A DNA stretch of 64,000 nucleotides from JANJUO01 sp942492935 (GCA_942492935.1 OW818654.1:434001-498000), one strand, 5' to 3'; shown: positions 28,161 to 36,978, counted from the stretch's first letter. Translations and numbers: made by a program. Notes: generated by a model from the letters alone, not told the origin.

Positions 28161-28253
28161 ATGCCTTGTGGAAAAAAGAGAAAACGCCATAAAATGGCTA
28201 CGCACAAAAGGAAAAAAAGATTGCGTAAAAATCGCCATAAAAAAAGGAAATAG
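28161..28253 (+). CDS. Tiny basic AURKAIP1/COX24-like protein (ribosome-associated candidate)
   Basis: A 30-residue gene. The product starts MPCGKKRKRHKMATHKRKKR and is almost entirely Lys, Arg and His. This matches the short AURKAIP1/COX24-domain proteins annotated across Bacteroidota, which resemble a mitochondrial small-subunit ribosomal protein. A GGAG lies 8 nt before the ATG and a strong terminator follows directly, so it is a real monocistronic gene. The ribosomal role is inferred from the family, not shown here. Confidence 0.8.
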   Translation: MPCGKKRKRHKMATHKRKKRLRKNRHKKRK

Positions 28254-28260
28254 TTTATAA

Positions 28261-28290
28261 AAAAGCTCTGAAGTATCAGAGCTTTTTTTT
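28261..28290 (+). terminator. Intrinsic terminator of the tiny basic protein gene
   Basis: An 11-bp perfect stem (AAAAGCTCTGA / TCAGAGCTTTT) with a 4-nt loop and a run of eight T residues, 7 nt after the stop codon. Confidence 0.9.
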
Positions 28291-28504
28291 GTGATAGCAA
28301 ACGGAAAAATAGTTAATTCAATTTGTGCAAATATCTTTAAATGCAACTTAGTATATGATACTAATCATGGAAAATCACAAAATAATCAACTAATCAATGA
28401 AAATATCAATAAAATTAAATGAATATTTCAATAATTCAAAAAAAATTCTTATTTTTAATCTTTGGTTAATTAACATTTGATAATAAATTTTGAAAAAATA
28501 GAAT

Positions 28505-29296
28505 ATGCAAACATCACCTTATAATTGTACTGTTATCGGTAAGATATTATTAACACCTGATTTAATGATATTAAGGGTAAAAACTGACGAGCCAAGATTT
28601 GAATTTAAAGCAGGTCAATTTACTACAATTGGATTATTGAGCAATGAATCGCGGTCAGCAAATTCTGTTATGCCAATTGAAGATACAAAATTTGATACTT
28701 TGATAACACGTCCATATTCTATTGCTTCTGCTAATTATGATACATCTGAATTTGAATTTTATATCAGCCAAGTTAAATCAGGACAACTAACACCACGTTT
28801 ATTCAACTTATCACAAGGTAGAAGAATGTGGATTGATGATAAAATTCTTGGAGTTTTTGATTTAAATAGTGTTCCTGAAAATAGCAATATTGTTATGATA
28901 GCTACAGGTACAGGGCTTGCCCCTTATATGAGTTTTTTGAGGTCACATATCAAAGACCATCAAAATTCAAAACTTGCAGTAATTCACGGTGCTGCTTACC
29001 AATGGGATTTAGGTTATTATAGTGAATTACAATTCATTCAGAGTGCTTTTCGTAATTTTCATTATTTCCCTACTTTATTAAAACCAGACAATTCTTGGAA
29101 TGGGCTCACAGGTTACATCGAAAAGCATCTTGAAGATGGAGTGCTTCCAAATGCTGGAATTGAAATTGATTCTTGCAAAACACATTTCTTTTTGTGTGGA
29201 AATCCAAAAATGGTAGATTCAGTTACTTCATTTTTATCAAAATACAATTATATGAAGAATTGTAAAGATGGTAGTTTGCACGTTGAGGAATATTGA
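28505..29296 (+). CDS. fpr: Ferredoxin--NADP+ reductase
   Basis: A 263-residue flavoenzyme moving electrons between NADPH and ferredoxin or flavodoxin. The FAD-binding RPYSIAS lies near residue 77, and the NADP-binding segment VMIATGTGLAPYMSFLR is at about 130-147. HFFLCGNPKMVDS and the C-terminal HVEEY end match bacterial-type Fpr. Full length. It is isolated: upstream is the terminator at 28.3 kb and downstream is repeat DNA. Confidence 0.92.
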   Translation: MQTSPYNCTVIGKILLTPDLMILRVKTDEPRFEFKAGQFTTIGLLSNESRSANSVMPIEDTKFDTLITRPYSIASANYDTSEFEFYISQVKSGQLTPRLFNLSQGRRMWIDDKILGVFDLNSVPENSNIVMIATGTGLAPYMSFLRSHIKDHQNSKLAVIHGAAYQWDLGYYSELQFIQSAFRNFHYFPTLLKPDNSWNGLTGYIEKHLEDGVLPNAGIEIDSCKTHFFLCGNPKMVDSVTSFLSKYNYMKNCKDGSLHVEEY

Positions 29297-29587
29297 TTAG
29301 ATGTACACTATTTGTTTCAGCATATAATGATAATAGATTCTGAAACAAGTTCAGAATGACAATTTGTTTTCCGTGTCATCCCTTACTTGATGCGGAATCT
29401 AATATATGCAGATGTCCAACACTTTGAAAGTGTTGGACATCTTGTTTCGAAAATGAAATAAATCGTAGATGGATTCCTCACTTTGTTACCAATGACACCT
29501 TTTTTCCTTGCATCAGTATGACGATTTTTGAGGCAGTTCCAATTAACTTCGGATGAAGGAAATCCTCCTTAATCCCCCTTTAATAAA
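29297..29587. repeat. Left part of a repeat-rich intergenic zone
   Basis: Holds a copy of the palindrome ATTCTGAA-CAAG-type unit (29335-29361) and a perfect 14-bp-stem hairpin AGATGTCCAACACT / AGTGTTGGACATCT (29410-29442). From about 29472 it holds the left half of a 230-bp dispersed repeat. That repeat is cut by the IS4-type element at 29588, and its uninterrupted inverted relative lies at 53020-53245. No gene is seen. Confidence 0.75.
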
Positions 29588-31106
29588 TAATGGCACTTGA
29601 ATAGTGTGAATAAGAATAATTTTATTATATTTGTATTTTAAAAATTGCAAAAATTATAAAAGGCAAAATAATGACATTAAATTATTCTTTAGAATTGACA
29701 ATACAAATACAAGAATTACTACGAAGTGAATTAATCGGAGTATTTAAAGAGTATTTGCCTGAAGAAAAGATAGCGAGTTATCCATCAAAAAAAGAACGAA
29801 GAAATAGAATATTCACAGATGAAACAACTTTACTTACAATGTTAATCAGTGCAACACAAGAGGATAAAAGTTTACAAAATGCTGTAAACATCTATGCAGA
29901 AATACATAATAGATCAATCCCTTTAATAAAACAAAACGTAGCAGAATTAATAGAAAAAGATAAAGAAACAGGAAAAAAGCGTGAAAAACCAAAGACGTAT
30001 AATAGACTGGTAGCTAAAAGTAAATTACAAGATATATCAACAAATACAGGCAGTTATACAACAGCAAGACAGCGACTGGATATAGAATTAGTCAAAATGG
30101 TATATGAAGACTCAGCAAACTTTGAAAATATCAAAATAAATAATAAATGGAAAGGTATGCGTGTTGTAATCACCGATGGGACATACATCCAAATGCAAGA
30201 CAGCAAGGAATTAAGAGAACATTACGATGTAAAGAGCGGTTCAGAGAATTACCAATCATCTTATCCGCAGGGTTTACTACAAGTATTGATTGAACAGGGC
30301 GGCGGCGGAATAAAACATTTTGAATTAGGCAGCCGTAATGTATCCGAGTTATCGTTAATTTTTAAAATGTTACATAAGATAGCAAAAGGTACATTATTAT
30401 TAGCGGATGATTTATATTGTACATATGCAATTTTCTATTTGATACAAAAATATTGTCTTGAAATTATAGTACCAGGCAAAAGAACACGAACATATAAAAA
30501 AATAAGAGAAATAAGTCAGGGTGATGAAATAGTAGAGCTAAAAAGGACAGCTCATCCAGAGTGGTTACCAGATGAAGAAAAGTTACCAGAGACAATATTA
30601 ATGAGGCGTTTAAGTTTTGAAGATCCAATGAATCCGGGTAAAGAATATGTAATGTTCACTTCAATAATGGATGAAAAAATAAGAATGGCAGAAATAGTAT
30701 CAAAATTCTTTACAAGATGGGATATTGAAATAAGTATAAGAGAAATCAAAACATTAATGGATATCAATGTGGTAAGAAGCAAGAAGCCTGATTTAGTAAT
30801 GAAAGAACTGCTGACAGCATTAACAGCATACAATTTGATGAGAAAAATCATAGCAAAAACCACTGAGAACAGTGGTTTTTCCCCCGAAAGAGGTCTCATT
30901 CAAAAATACCTTGAGGCTGGTAAGACAGTATTTATGGACAAGAAAGGGCGAATATACCAAAAATGGTCTCCGGGTAGAAATGGATTTGCTTCAGAATAAA
31001 ATCTTACGTCATATAATTCCTAAGAGGTTAGGCAGGCATTTTGAACGGAAAACCAAAACTGGCAAATATCAAAAATATGTTTAATTGCACTATTCAAGTG
31101 CCATTA
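29588..31106 (+). mobile_element. IS4-type insertion sequence with perfect ends and 10-bp target duplication
   Basis: The ends are perfect 19-bp inverted repeats, TAATGGCACTTGAATAGTG (29588-29606) and its complement (31088-31106). They are flanked by the direct repeat CTTTAATAAA (29578-29587 and 31107-31116). The empty site is preserved in a related repeat at 53.1 kb, where the 10-bp target occurs once. The 1519-bp length and 10-bp duplication fit the IS4 superfamily. It carries one transposase gene. Confidence 0.95.
29671..30999 (+). CDS. IS4-family transposase, probably frameshifted at the C-terminus
   Basis: 442 residues with a DDE core typical of IS4: ITDGTYIQMQD (first Asp), LLADDLYCTYA (second Asp) and the Y-REK-like segment RWDIEISIREIKTLMDI carrying the catalytic Glu. 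The frame stops at 31000 just after WSPGRNGFASE. The +1 frame stays open to 31084 and reads LRHIIPKRLGRHFERKTK...GKYQKY, which looks like the usual basic IS4 tail, so a single-base change near 30970-30985 may have cut off about 35 residues. A TATATTTG at 29626-29633 is a possible promoter -7 box. Confidence 0.85.
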   Translation: MTLNYSLELTIQIQELLRSELIGVFKEYLPEEKIASYPSKKERRNRIFTDETTLLTMLISATQEDKSLQNAVNIYAEIHNRSIPLIKQNVAELIEKDKETGKKREKPKTYNRLVAKSKLQDISTNTGSYTTARQRLDIELVKMVYEDSANFENIKINNKWKGMRVVITDGTYIQMQDSKELREHYDVKSGSENYQSSYPQGLLQVLIEQGGGGIKHFELGSRNVSELSLIFKMLHKIAKGTLLLADDLYCTYAIFYLIQKYCLEIIVPGKRTRTYKKIREISQGDEIVELKRTAHPEWLPDEEKLPETILMRRLSFEDPMNPGKEYVMFTSIMDEKIRMAEIVSKFFTRWDIEISIREIKTLMDINVVRSKKPDLVMKELLTALTAYNLMRKIIAKTTENSGFSPERGLIQKYLEAGKTVFMDKKGRIYQKWSPGRNGFASE

Positions 31107-31116
31107 CTTTAATAAA

Positions 31117-31562
31117 GGGGGAAAGGGGGATTTGAATTAATTCTACATTGAGGATTCTGAAACAATCTACCAATGACGACAATTTTTTATAATGGTGTCA
31201 TTTTGCATATTTTTTAAATATATTTGTTCCGCACTTCGGAATGACATAATTCTTGCAAGTGTCTTTAGCAACGTAGTTGCGACATATTAGTAGAACCGAT
31301 TTGTTTTTTTAGTTAAAGCTCAGTAGGAGCGACATAAATATATCGCAGCTACGCAGCTTTTTTAGTTTACTTGGTTAATTTTTCTATTATGATGTCGAAG
31401 CTACGCTGCTAAAGAAAATGGATTCTGAAACAAGTTCAGAATGACAAATTGGAAATTGCAATTTCCAATTATTTTTCATTTCTCTGAAACGAAAAGCATT
31501 TTCATGTGTCATTATATATGAGGAGTTTGCAATTTTGGAAAAAAGTATTTGGAAATTAAGTT
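31117..31562. repeat. Repeat-rich zone, including direct repeat copy 1
   Basis: 31117-31245 is the right half of the 230-bp dispersed repeat interrupted by the IS4-type element. 31239-31446 is the first copy of a 208-bp direct repeat (second copy 32989-33197) containing small palindromes such as GCAAC-GTA-GTTGC and ending in the ATTCTGAA palindrome. No gene is seen. Confidence 0.85.
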
Positions 31563-32851
31563 ATGTTTCGCAAACAAAAAACAAGAGCTTGGCTCTTATC
31601 GCTTGCAGCTGTGGTGCTGCTTTTGTCTAATTATTTTTCAGTATGGGCAGAGGAACCAGACCCAAGAATATTATGGGTAAATAAGAAATTATATAAAATA
31701 GGTGGATTTGTTGTTCATCCAAATGGAAATGTAATTGCTTATGGTTTGGCTTCTATTTATGATAAAGCAACAGGTATTTTTGAAATTGATGGCAAAGATG
31801 GCAAACTTATTAAAGTTTTACCAAATACTCAAGATATTTCAAATTTTGAACAAATGGATATATCTTATGATGGTAGATATATTGTAACCCAGGTGTTAAT
31901 CTATATGATTTGCAAAAAAATACACTTGAAAAACTTGAGATTAATGACGGAAATTTTGTAACCTTTTTACCAAACCAACATAAAATAGCAAACGTGAGTG
32001 GCGGTACTGTTGGCAATAATTCATCAATAATCATTTATGATATTGATACTAAGAACAAAGTAAACATAAAAACCGAAGAAGCAATAAGAAATATCGCCTT
32101 CTCGCCAGATGGAAAATATTTTGCGACTGCTGGAGTGAAAGAAGATTTTGGTGGTAATTTTATTACTTTATTCAAATTATGGGATGCTCAATCTTTGAAG
32201 TTGATAAAGGAATTAGAGAGATTTGATGATGAACATTATCAGATAGTGGAATGTAAATTTGATTCCAAAAGTCAAATATTAGGATTTTTAGGTGATATGG
32301 GTTTAAGTTTGTATAGTGTTTCAACTCAAAAGAAAATTATAAATTATCCTTTCAATTACGAAGATATAATAACATCATTTGAATTTTTTACAAGTGATTC
32401 ATTATTTGTTCAATCAAAGAATACAACAATACTTAATATATCTGATAACACAAAAAAAATATTATTTGAGTTTCCAAGAAGGTGTAAAATTTTATTAACA
32501 AAACAAAAGGATAAATTGATAGTAAATAGTTATATACTTGTAAATGAAATTGGTCCTATGACTGCATTAAATGTAACAAAAATCATCTCAAGTGTAACCA
32601 ATGGATTGTCACATTTTCAAATTATAGCTGAATATTCTAATAAAATACTAGAAGTAAAGAATATCCAAAACACTGAAAACAAATTAAACTTTCAAATATT
32701 CGATATTAACGGTAAATTAGTTCATCAACTTAATGCTGAACCAAATGGAACTGAACTCAGAATTCCTATTATGTTACCACAAGGTACTTACTTAATTAAT
32801 TTGACTGATGGGATTAAAAAGTATTCTTCAAAATTCTTTGTAACAGAGTAG
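31563..32851 (+). pseudogene. Frameshifted T9SS-exported beta-propeller-like protein
   Basis: Two overlapping frames form one protein of about 430 residues. The first (31563-31961) starts with a signal peptide (LLSLAAVVLLL...WA) and propeller-like repeats (FVVHPNGNVIAYG, MDISYDGRYIV). The second is in register from about 31886 and continues (GVNLYDLQKNTLEKLE, IAFSPDGKYFATAG, FKLWDAQS) to a T9SS sorting domain at 32640-32851 (LNFQIFDINGKLV ... LPQGTYLINL). The join lies within 31886-31892, where one base appears to be missing. WD40/PQQ-like repeats suggest a binding platform. It is probably inactive unless frameshifting occurs, and it is bracketed by 208-bp direct repeats. Confidence 0.8.
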
Positions 32852-33453
32852 GAAAATAATAAAATGAGAAGATTTTAGACAATTTTCACGATTGTCATTC
32901 CGTAATTAATGCGGAATCTCAATAGAAGATGGATTCCTCACTTTGTTCGGAATGACGATATTCAAGAATAGATTCTGAAACAAGTTCAGAATGACATAAT
33001 TCTTGCAAGTGGCTTTAGCAACGTAGTTGCGACATATTAGTAGAACCGATTTGTTTTGTTAAATGAAAGCTCCGTAGGAGCGACATAAGTATATCGCAGC
33101 TACGCAGCTTTTTTAGTTTACTTGGTTAATTTTTCTATTATGATGTCGTAGCTACGCTGCTAAAGAAAATGGATTCTGAAACAAGTTCAGAATGACAGAA
33201 TAGGAAGCCTCACCTAAATACTCCCCAAGGGGAGGACTTTACATATATTCCTTCCCCTTCGGTCATTGAGCTTGTCGAAATGGGGAAGGTTAGGCGTTGC
33301 ACTGAGCTTGTCGAAGTGTGGGGTTTCCTCATTTTAGCTGCTAACGAAAATAGATTCTGAAACAAGTTCCGAATTGCATTAAGTTTGATTGAGAGTTTTG
33401 CAACTATTATAGTGTTGTTTCAACTTAGTTCTGCAAATTCTTCGCGAACACAT
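32852..33453. repeat. Repeat-rich zone, including direct repeat copy 2
   Basis: Contains three copies of the ATTCTGAA-CAAG-TTCAGAAT palindrome (32971-32996, 33172-33197, and a degraded one from 33352) and the second copy of the 208-bp repeat (32989-33197). It also has two TGAGCTTGTCGAA phrases (about 33265 and 33303) and related GGAATGAC/CGGAAT strings. No coding frame is seen. Confidence 0.85.
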
Positions 33454-33477
33454 AAAAAAAGCTACCCTTAGGTAGCT
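33454..33477 (-). terminator. Intrinsic terminator of hpf
   Basis: The minus strand reads AGCTACC-TAAG-GGTAGCT followed by seven T residues, 28 nt after the hpf stop codon. Confidence 0.85.
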
Positions 33478-33504
33478 CAATTAAATCTTGAAATTTATGA
33501 TTAG

Positions 33505-33813
33505 TTATGCAACTGCGGTTTTCACTCTTGCACTTTGAACTTTTGTTTTCAGTTTTTGAATCTGCCGAACAATTTTATCTGCGGCAGCATTTAAGCTTTT
33601 CTTGAAGTCGTCTGATTCCTCCTTTGCGACCAGAGTTGCACCTTGTAAATGTACAGTAAATAAAACAATTTTGTCGGTTTCATTAATGAATTCGACATGG
33701 GTGCTGATAATACCATCGTGATATTTCTTAAATTGTTCTGCTTCTTGAATAGCCAATTCTTGTAAATTTGGATGATGACCATTCACATGTCTGAATGTTA
33801 CCTGCGTTTTCAT
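33505..33813 (-). CDS. hpf: Ribosome hibernation promoting factor / sigma-54 modulation protein
   Basis: A 102-residue short-form HPF/RaiA protein that binds the small subunit and inactivates ribosomes in stationary phase. FRHVNGHHPNLQELAIQEAEQF and the basic helix KSLNAAADKIVRQIQKLK match the family's beta-alpha-beta-alpha layout. The ATG at 33813 is chosen because GAGGTG lies 5 nt before it; an upstream in-frame start at 33864 would add an unrelated hydrophobic leader. It ends in its own terminator. Confidence 0.92.
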   Translation of the reverse strand: MKTQVTFRHVNGHHPNLQELAIQEAEQFKKYHDGIISTHVEFINETDKIVLFTVHLQGATLVAKEESDDFKKSLNAAADKIVRQIQKLKTKVQSARVKTAVA

Positions 33814-33887
33814 AAGCACCTCGCTTATTAGAGTTAATAAATAATACAGCCGAATTAACGGCATTTATATTCAATATTTCAATTTCT

Positions 33888-34688
33888 TCAATTTTTATTT
33901 CTTTGTCTTTCCATCGTTAAATTAAATGATACAGCCAAATTAAGTGAGAAATATCCATTCAACAAACTTTGACTTTCATTCAATCCAACCGGTATTTCAA
34001 TAAACTGAGTTCTTATTTTTTCAAATATATCAACATTAGTAAAGAAATGTGTATATCTCATTTCTAAAATTAAACCACCAAGAAAGAACTTGTATGGATT
34101 TCTATCAAATCCTAATTCTACTGCAGCAAAAAATCTAATTGTAGGAGAATAATATGTACCTCTATACTGATTACCACCTTTTCTTTTGTCTCCGTCAAAA
34201 TTGGAATAGACAGATTCATCCCAATTTAAATCATTGATAGTTACACCAATACCAACTCCATAGTAAGATTTGAACTGTTTATCTGGATATGGTACAATTT
34301 CAGCTGTAAGTAACATTGGGACAACGCTTTGGCTCATTTCTTGAGTAATCGTTCTTGTTGCAACACCCTCTGGTGATTTGAATTTTTGCTCGTAAGAGTC
34401 CAAAAAGTTACACTTAGCAAATTCAATTGTTGCCCCAAATCTGTATTGGTCTGTTAATAAAAATTTCAAACCCGCAGCAATGTTAGGACTTATCGAAAAA
34501 GCGTCATTTTTGCCACCAAGTTCACTTTTATAAACATCAAAAAAACTGCCAGAAATTAATCCCAAATTCAACCCAGCCGAAAGAAAAACAATAGCATTGG
34601 AATTTTTAATTTTAATTGAATCTGGTTGAGATTTTGCATTTTGAATTATTACAAAGAACAAAATGAAAAATATAAACATCAATTTCAT
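33888..34688 (-). CDS. Outer-membrane beta-barrel protein, porin-like
   Basis: 266 residues with a signal peptide (MKLMFIFFILFFVII...KS). The rest consists of alternating amphipathic strands such as FGATIEFAKC, YGVGIGVTIND, FFAAVELGFDR and LILEMRYTHFF, typical of 8-12-strand Bacteroidota barrel proteins. The final strand ends FSLNLAVSFNLTMER. No specific function. It lies between accD and hpf on the same strand. Confidence 0.7.
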   Translation of the reverse strand: MKLMFIFFILFFVIIQNAKSQPDSIKIKNSNAIVFLSAGLNLGLISGSFFDVYKSELGGKNDAFSISPNIAAGLKFLLTDQYRFGATIEFAKCNFLDSYEQKFKSPEGVATRTITQEMSQSVVPMLLTAEIVPYPDKQFKSYYGVGIGVTINDLNWDESVYSNFDGDKRKGGNQYRGTYYSPTIRFFAAVELGFDRNPYKFFLGGLILEMRYTHFFTNVDIFEKIRTQFIEIPVGLNESQSLLNGYFSLNLAVSFNLTMERQRNKN

Positions 34689-34732
34689 ATCATCACATTT
34701 CCAATATAATACTTTTTTTTATTCTATGCAAA

Positions 34733-35572
34733 TTATTTTTTGAACCATTTTAATATTTCAAAAAGTTTTTCTTTCATTTCTTTGCGATTAACAATTAAAT
34801 CAACAAATCCTCTATCTAAAAGAAATTCTGCCCTTTGGAAACCAGCAGGAAGTTTTTTTCTTATAGTTTGCTCAATAACTCTTGGACCAGCAAAACCAAT
34901 TAAAGCTCCTGGCTCTGCAATATTCAAATCACCAAGCATTGCAAAAGATGCAGTAACTCCACCTGTTGTTGGGTCAGTCAAAATCGAGATATAAGGAATA
35001 CCATTTTCGCCAAGTTCTGAAAGAGCGGCTGATGTTTTTGCCATTTGCATAAGCGATAAAGCAGCTTCTTGCATTCTGGCACCACCAGATGCAGAAATAA
35101 TAATTAGAGGTATATTTTCTTTAAGAGAAAGTTTGGCAGCTCGATAAATTTTTTCACCAACTACAGAACCCATACTTCCACCGATAAAATTAAAATTCAT
35201 ACAGCAGAACGAAACTTTGATGCCTTTAATTGTGCCGGTACCGGTAGTAATTGCATCATTAAAGCCGGATTTGCGAATACTTTCTACGATTCTTGAAGAA
35301 TATTCCTTAGTATCAGAAAAATTCAAAGGATTTGCTGATTTCAATGATACTTCCGTTTCAGAAAAACTATTTTCATCTAACAGAATTGAAATATATTCAT
35401 TTGTGCCTATTCTGAAATGCCAAGTGCATTTTTTGCAAGTATAAATATTATCTTCAAGTTCTGTTTTGTACATTATTTCATTACAAGAAGGGCATTTTGT
35501 CCATAAACCATCAGGCATTTCCCTATGTTCAGATTCGATTATATTTGCTTTTGAACGTGTAAACCAAGCCAT
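34733..35572 (-). CDS. accD: Acetyl-CoA carboxylase carboxyltransferase subunit beta
   Basis: A 279-residue AccD. The N-terminal zinc ribbon has Cys27, Cys30, Cys46 and Cys49 (CPSC...CKKC). The crotonase-fold core has the GGARMQE, GGVTASFAMLGD and GFAGPRVIEQT segments. With AccA it transfers carboxyl from carboxybiotin to acetyl-CoA, the first step of fatty-acid synthesis. accA is not in the window. Full length and intact. Confidence 0.97.
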   Translation of the reverse strand: MAWFTRSKANIIESEHREMPDGLWTKCPSCNEIMYKTELEDNIYTCKKCTWHFRIGTNEYISILLDENSFSETEVSLKSANPLNFSDTKEYSSRIVESIRKSGFNDAITTGTGTIKGIKVSFCCMNFNFIGGSMGSVVGEKIYRAAKLSLKENIPLIIISASGGARMQEAALSLMQMAKTSAALSELGENGIPYISILTDPTTGGVTASFAMLGDLNIAEPGALIGFAGPRVIEQTIRKKLPAGFQRAEFLLDRGFVDLIVNRKEMKEKLFEILKWFKK

Positions 35573-35617
35573 TTTTTATTCCAATTATTTCAAATATTTA
35601 ATTCAAAAAAATAAACA

Positions 35618-35625
35618 CAAATATA
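35618..35625 (-). promoter_or_regulatory. Candidate -7 element upstream of accD
   Basis: The minus strand reads TATATTTG about 46 nt before the accD start, matching the Bacteroidota TAnnTTTG consensus. A TTTTG lies 14 nt further upstream, which is closer than usual, so support is modest. Confidence 0.3.
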
Positions 35626-35840
35626 TAGACTATTTAAATCAAAATAAATTTTCTTAAAGTAGATATTTTTGAAAATTCTGATAATTATTCTAGCAATTAT
35701 GCAACAAACTCAATATTTAACTTGTCAAAAATTTTTCATTTAAGCAGCGTGAATTGCACAAAATCATCAATAATTCTAATGAAATATATACGTAAATAAA
35801 TGGAATGAATTCTATCTGCAAAATTCATATTCAAACAAAT

Positions 35841-36146
35841 TCAATGAATTTCTAATCCTGTATTTATAATTGTTTCGAAGAATCCACTAAAATCTGGTTG
35901 GTTTTCTTCAAATACAACTGGTTCAATTCTTGAATCCAAATCACCACCTAATTTCCAAACCAAAGTAAGATAATTTAAGTAATCCCCTTGAATTTTATCA
36001 ACTATTATAGCTACATCAATATCACTATTATGAGTTTGAAGGTTTTTAGAATAAGAACCAAACAAATACATTTTTTTTAAATTTATATGTTTTATTAGTT
36101 CAGTCTTATAAATATGTAATTTCTTTATAACTTCAGCTTTATCCAT
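35841..36146 (-). CDS. MNT-type nucleotidyltransferase (minimal NTase, likely antitoxin)
   Basis: A 101-residue protein with the pol-beta NTase signature GSYSK...SDIDVAI (Gly30-Ser31, Asp42, Asp44). Minimal NTases of this kind pair with HEPN ribonuclease toxins and detoxify them by AMPylation. The start overlaps, by 22 bp, the end of an open frame that may be the remains of a HEPN partner, the usual gene order for such pairs. The family is certain; the antitoxin role is inferred. Confidence 0.85.
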   Translation of the reverse strand: MDKAEVIKKLHIYKTELIKHINLKKMYLFGSYSKNLQTHNSDIDVAIIVDKIQGDYLNYLTLVWKLGGDLDSRIEPVVFEENQPDFSGFFETIINTGLEIH

Positions 36147-36271
36147 TCAAAAAACTCCTTTGTTTTTTCAATAAAACTTTTACATTTCTCATCAGTTAGA
36201 AATTTAAGTAAAGAATCTTTGTAAGAATAATCTTGCGTGGATTTTATCAAAAGAACTATGGAAATTGGAAC
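36125..36271 (-). pseudogene. Possible remnant of a HEPN partner gene
   Basis: A 48-codon open frame without a usable start reads through SIVLLIKST, YSYKDSLLKFL and CKSFIEKTKEFFEWIKLKL. It ends 22 bp inside the start of the MNT gene, exactly where a HEPN toxin gene would end. Its helical, charged C-terminus is compatible with HEPN, but the part with the RxxxxH active site is missing. This is an inference from position. Confidence 0.35.
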
Positions 36272-36334
36272 TTACTAATAAAAATATTTAAAAATAAAAT
36301 TAGTGTATAAAGTTTCATTTAATTATCTTTAAAT

Positions 36335-36763
36335 TTATTGTTTTAGTAAATTAATTCCAAGAGAAATAGCACCATCAATCAACTTTTTATCGAAACATGC
36401 AAATATTAAATCATCTTCTGAAATTGATTTTAAATATTCTAATGAAGCAAGATGAATACTGTCAAGAGTTCTCAAATTTGTTAGATAAGTCAAATCAGCC
36501 GCTCGTTTTAATATTCTATTCTCAATAGGAATTTGTTGAAAAATCTTAAAATCTTTATTAAAACTCACTTTAAGAAATATTAATTCATCTGCAGAGATTT
36601 GAGAATTATATGCTAATCTTGAAAATACAGAGTGAATCTCAGTATATGACAAAGTTGAAATATAATTCAACTGATGACTTGAAATAGTAGTTCTAATGAA
36701 TTCAGAATACTCTTCATTAATATAAATCTTAAGCAAAGCTGAACTATCATAATATATCGTCAT
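36335..36763 (-). CDS. vapC: PIN-domain toxin (VapC-like ribonuclease)
   Basis: A 142-residue PIN-domain RNase. The four acidic residues are Asp6 (YYDSSALLK), Glu42 (TEIHS), Asp101 (LRTLDSIHLAS) and Asp125 (ACFDKKL), which form the Mg-binding pocket of VapC toxins. It overlaps the upstream small gene by 4 bp (ATGA), the standard type II toxin-antitoxin arrangement. Full length. Confidence 0.9.
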   Translation of the reverse strand: MTIYYDSSALLKIYINEEYSEFIRTTISSHQLNYISTLSYTEIHSVFSRLAYNSQISADELIFLKVSFNKDFKIFQQIPIENRILKRAADLTYLTNLRTLDSIHLASLEYLKSISEDDLIFACFDKKLIDGAISLGINLLKQ

Positions 36764-36978
36764 TTCAAATCTCGCTCATCACGAAGTAAAGTTGTAGTAT
36801 TATTTTCTTTGTTCTTGTTCAAATTAATTGGCACGAAATCAGAATTTTCGAATGAAAATCTATGTTCAGATTCATAAGGAGTTATAATTATATTAACTTG
36901 CTTGTAATTAAATTCCTTGGGTAAATTCACTTGTAATTTATGGTTTTTGACAAATAATGTTTGTTTAATTTCAGTCAT
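36760..36978 (-). CDS. Antitoxin of the PIN-toxin pair
   Basis: A 72-residue protein first in a two-gene operon with the PIN toxin (4-bp overlap). The N-terminal half (KQTLFVKNHKLQVNLPKEF) resembles a short beta-hairpin DNA-binding domain of the AbrB/Phd-like kinds, and the polar C-terminus would wrap the toxin. It is probably autoregulatory. The family is not certain; the assignment rests on position and size. Confidence 0.7.
   Translation of the reverse strand: MTEIKQTLFVKNHKLQVNLPKEFNYKQVNIIITPYESEHRFSFENSDFVPINLNKNKENNTTTLLRDERDLK

Noticed and set aside
28134..28346. Minus-strand frame of 70 codons
   Set aside because: It is antisense to the tiny basic protein gene and its terminator, with no ribosome site.
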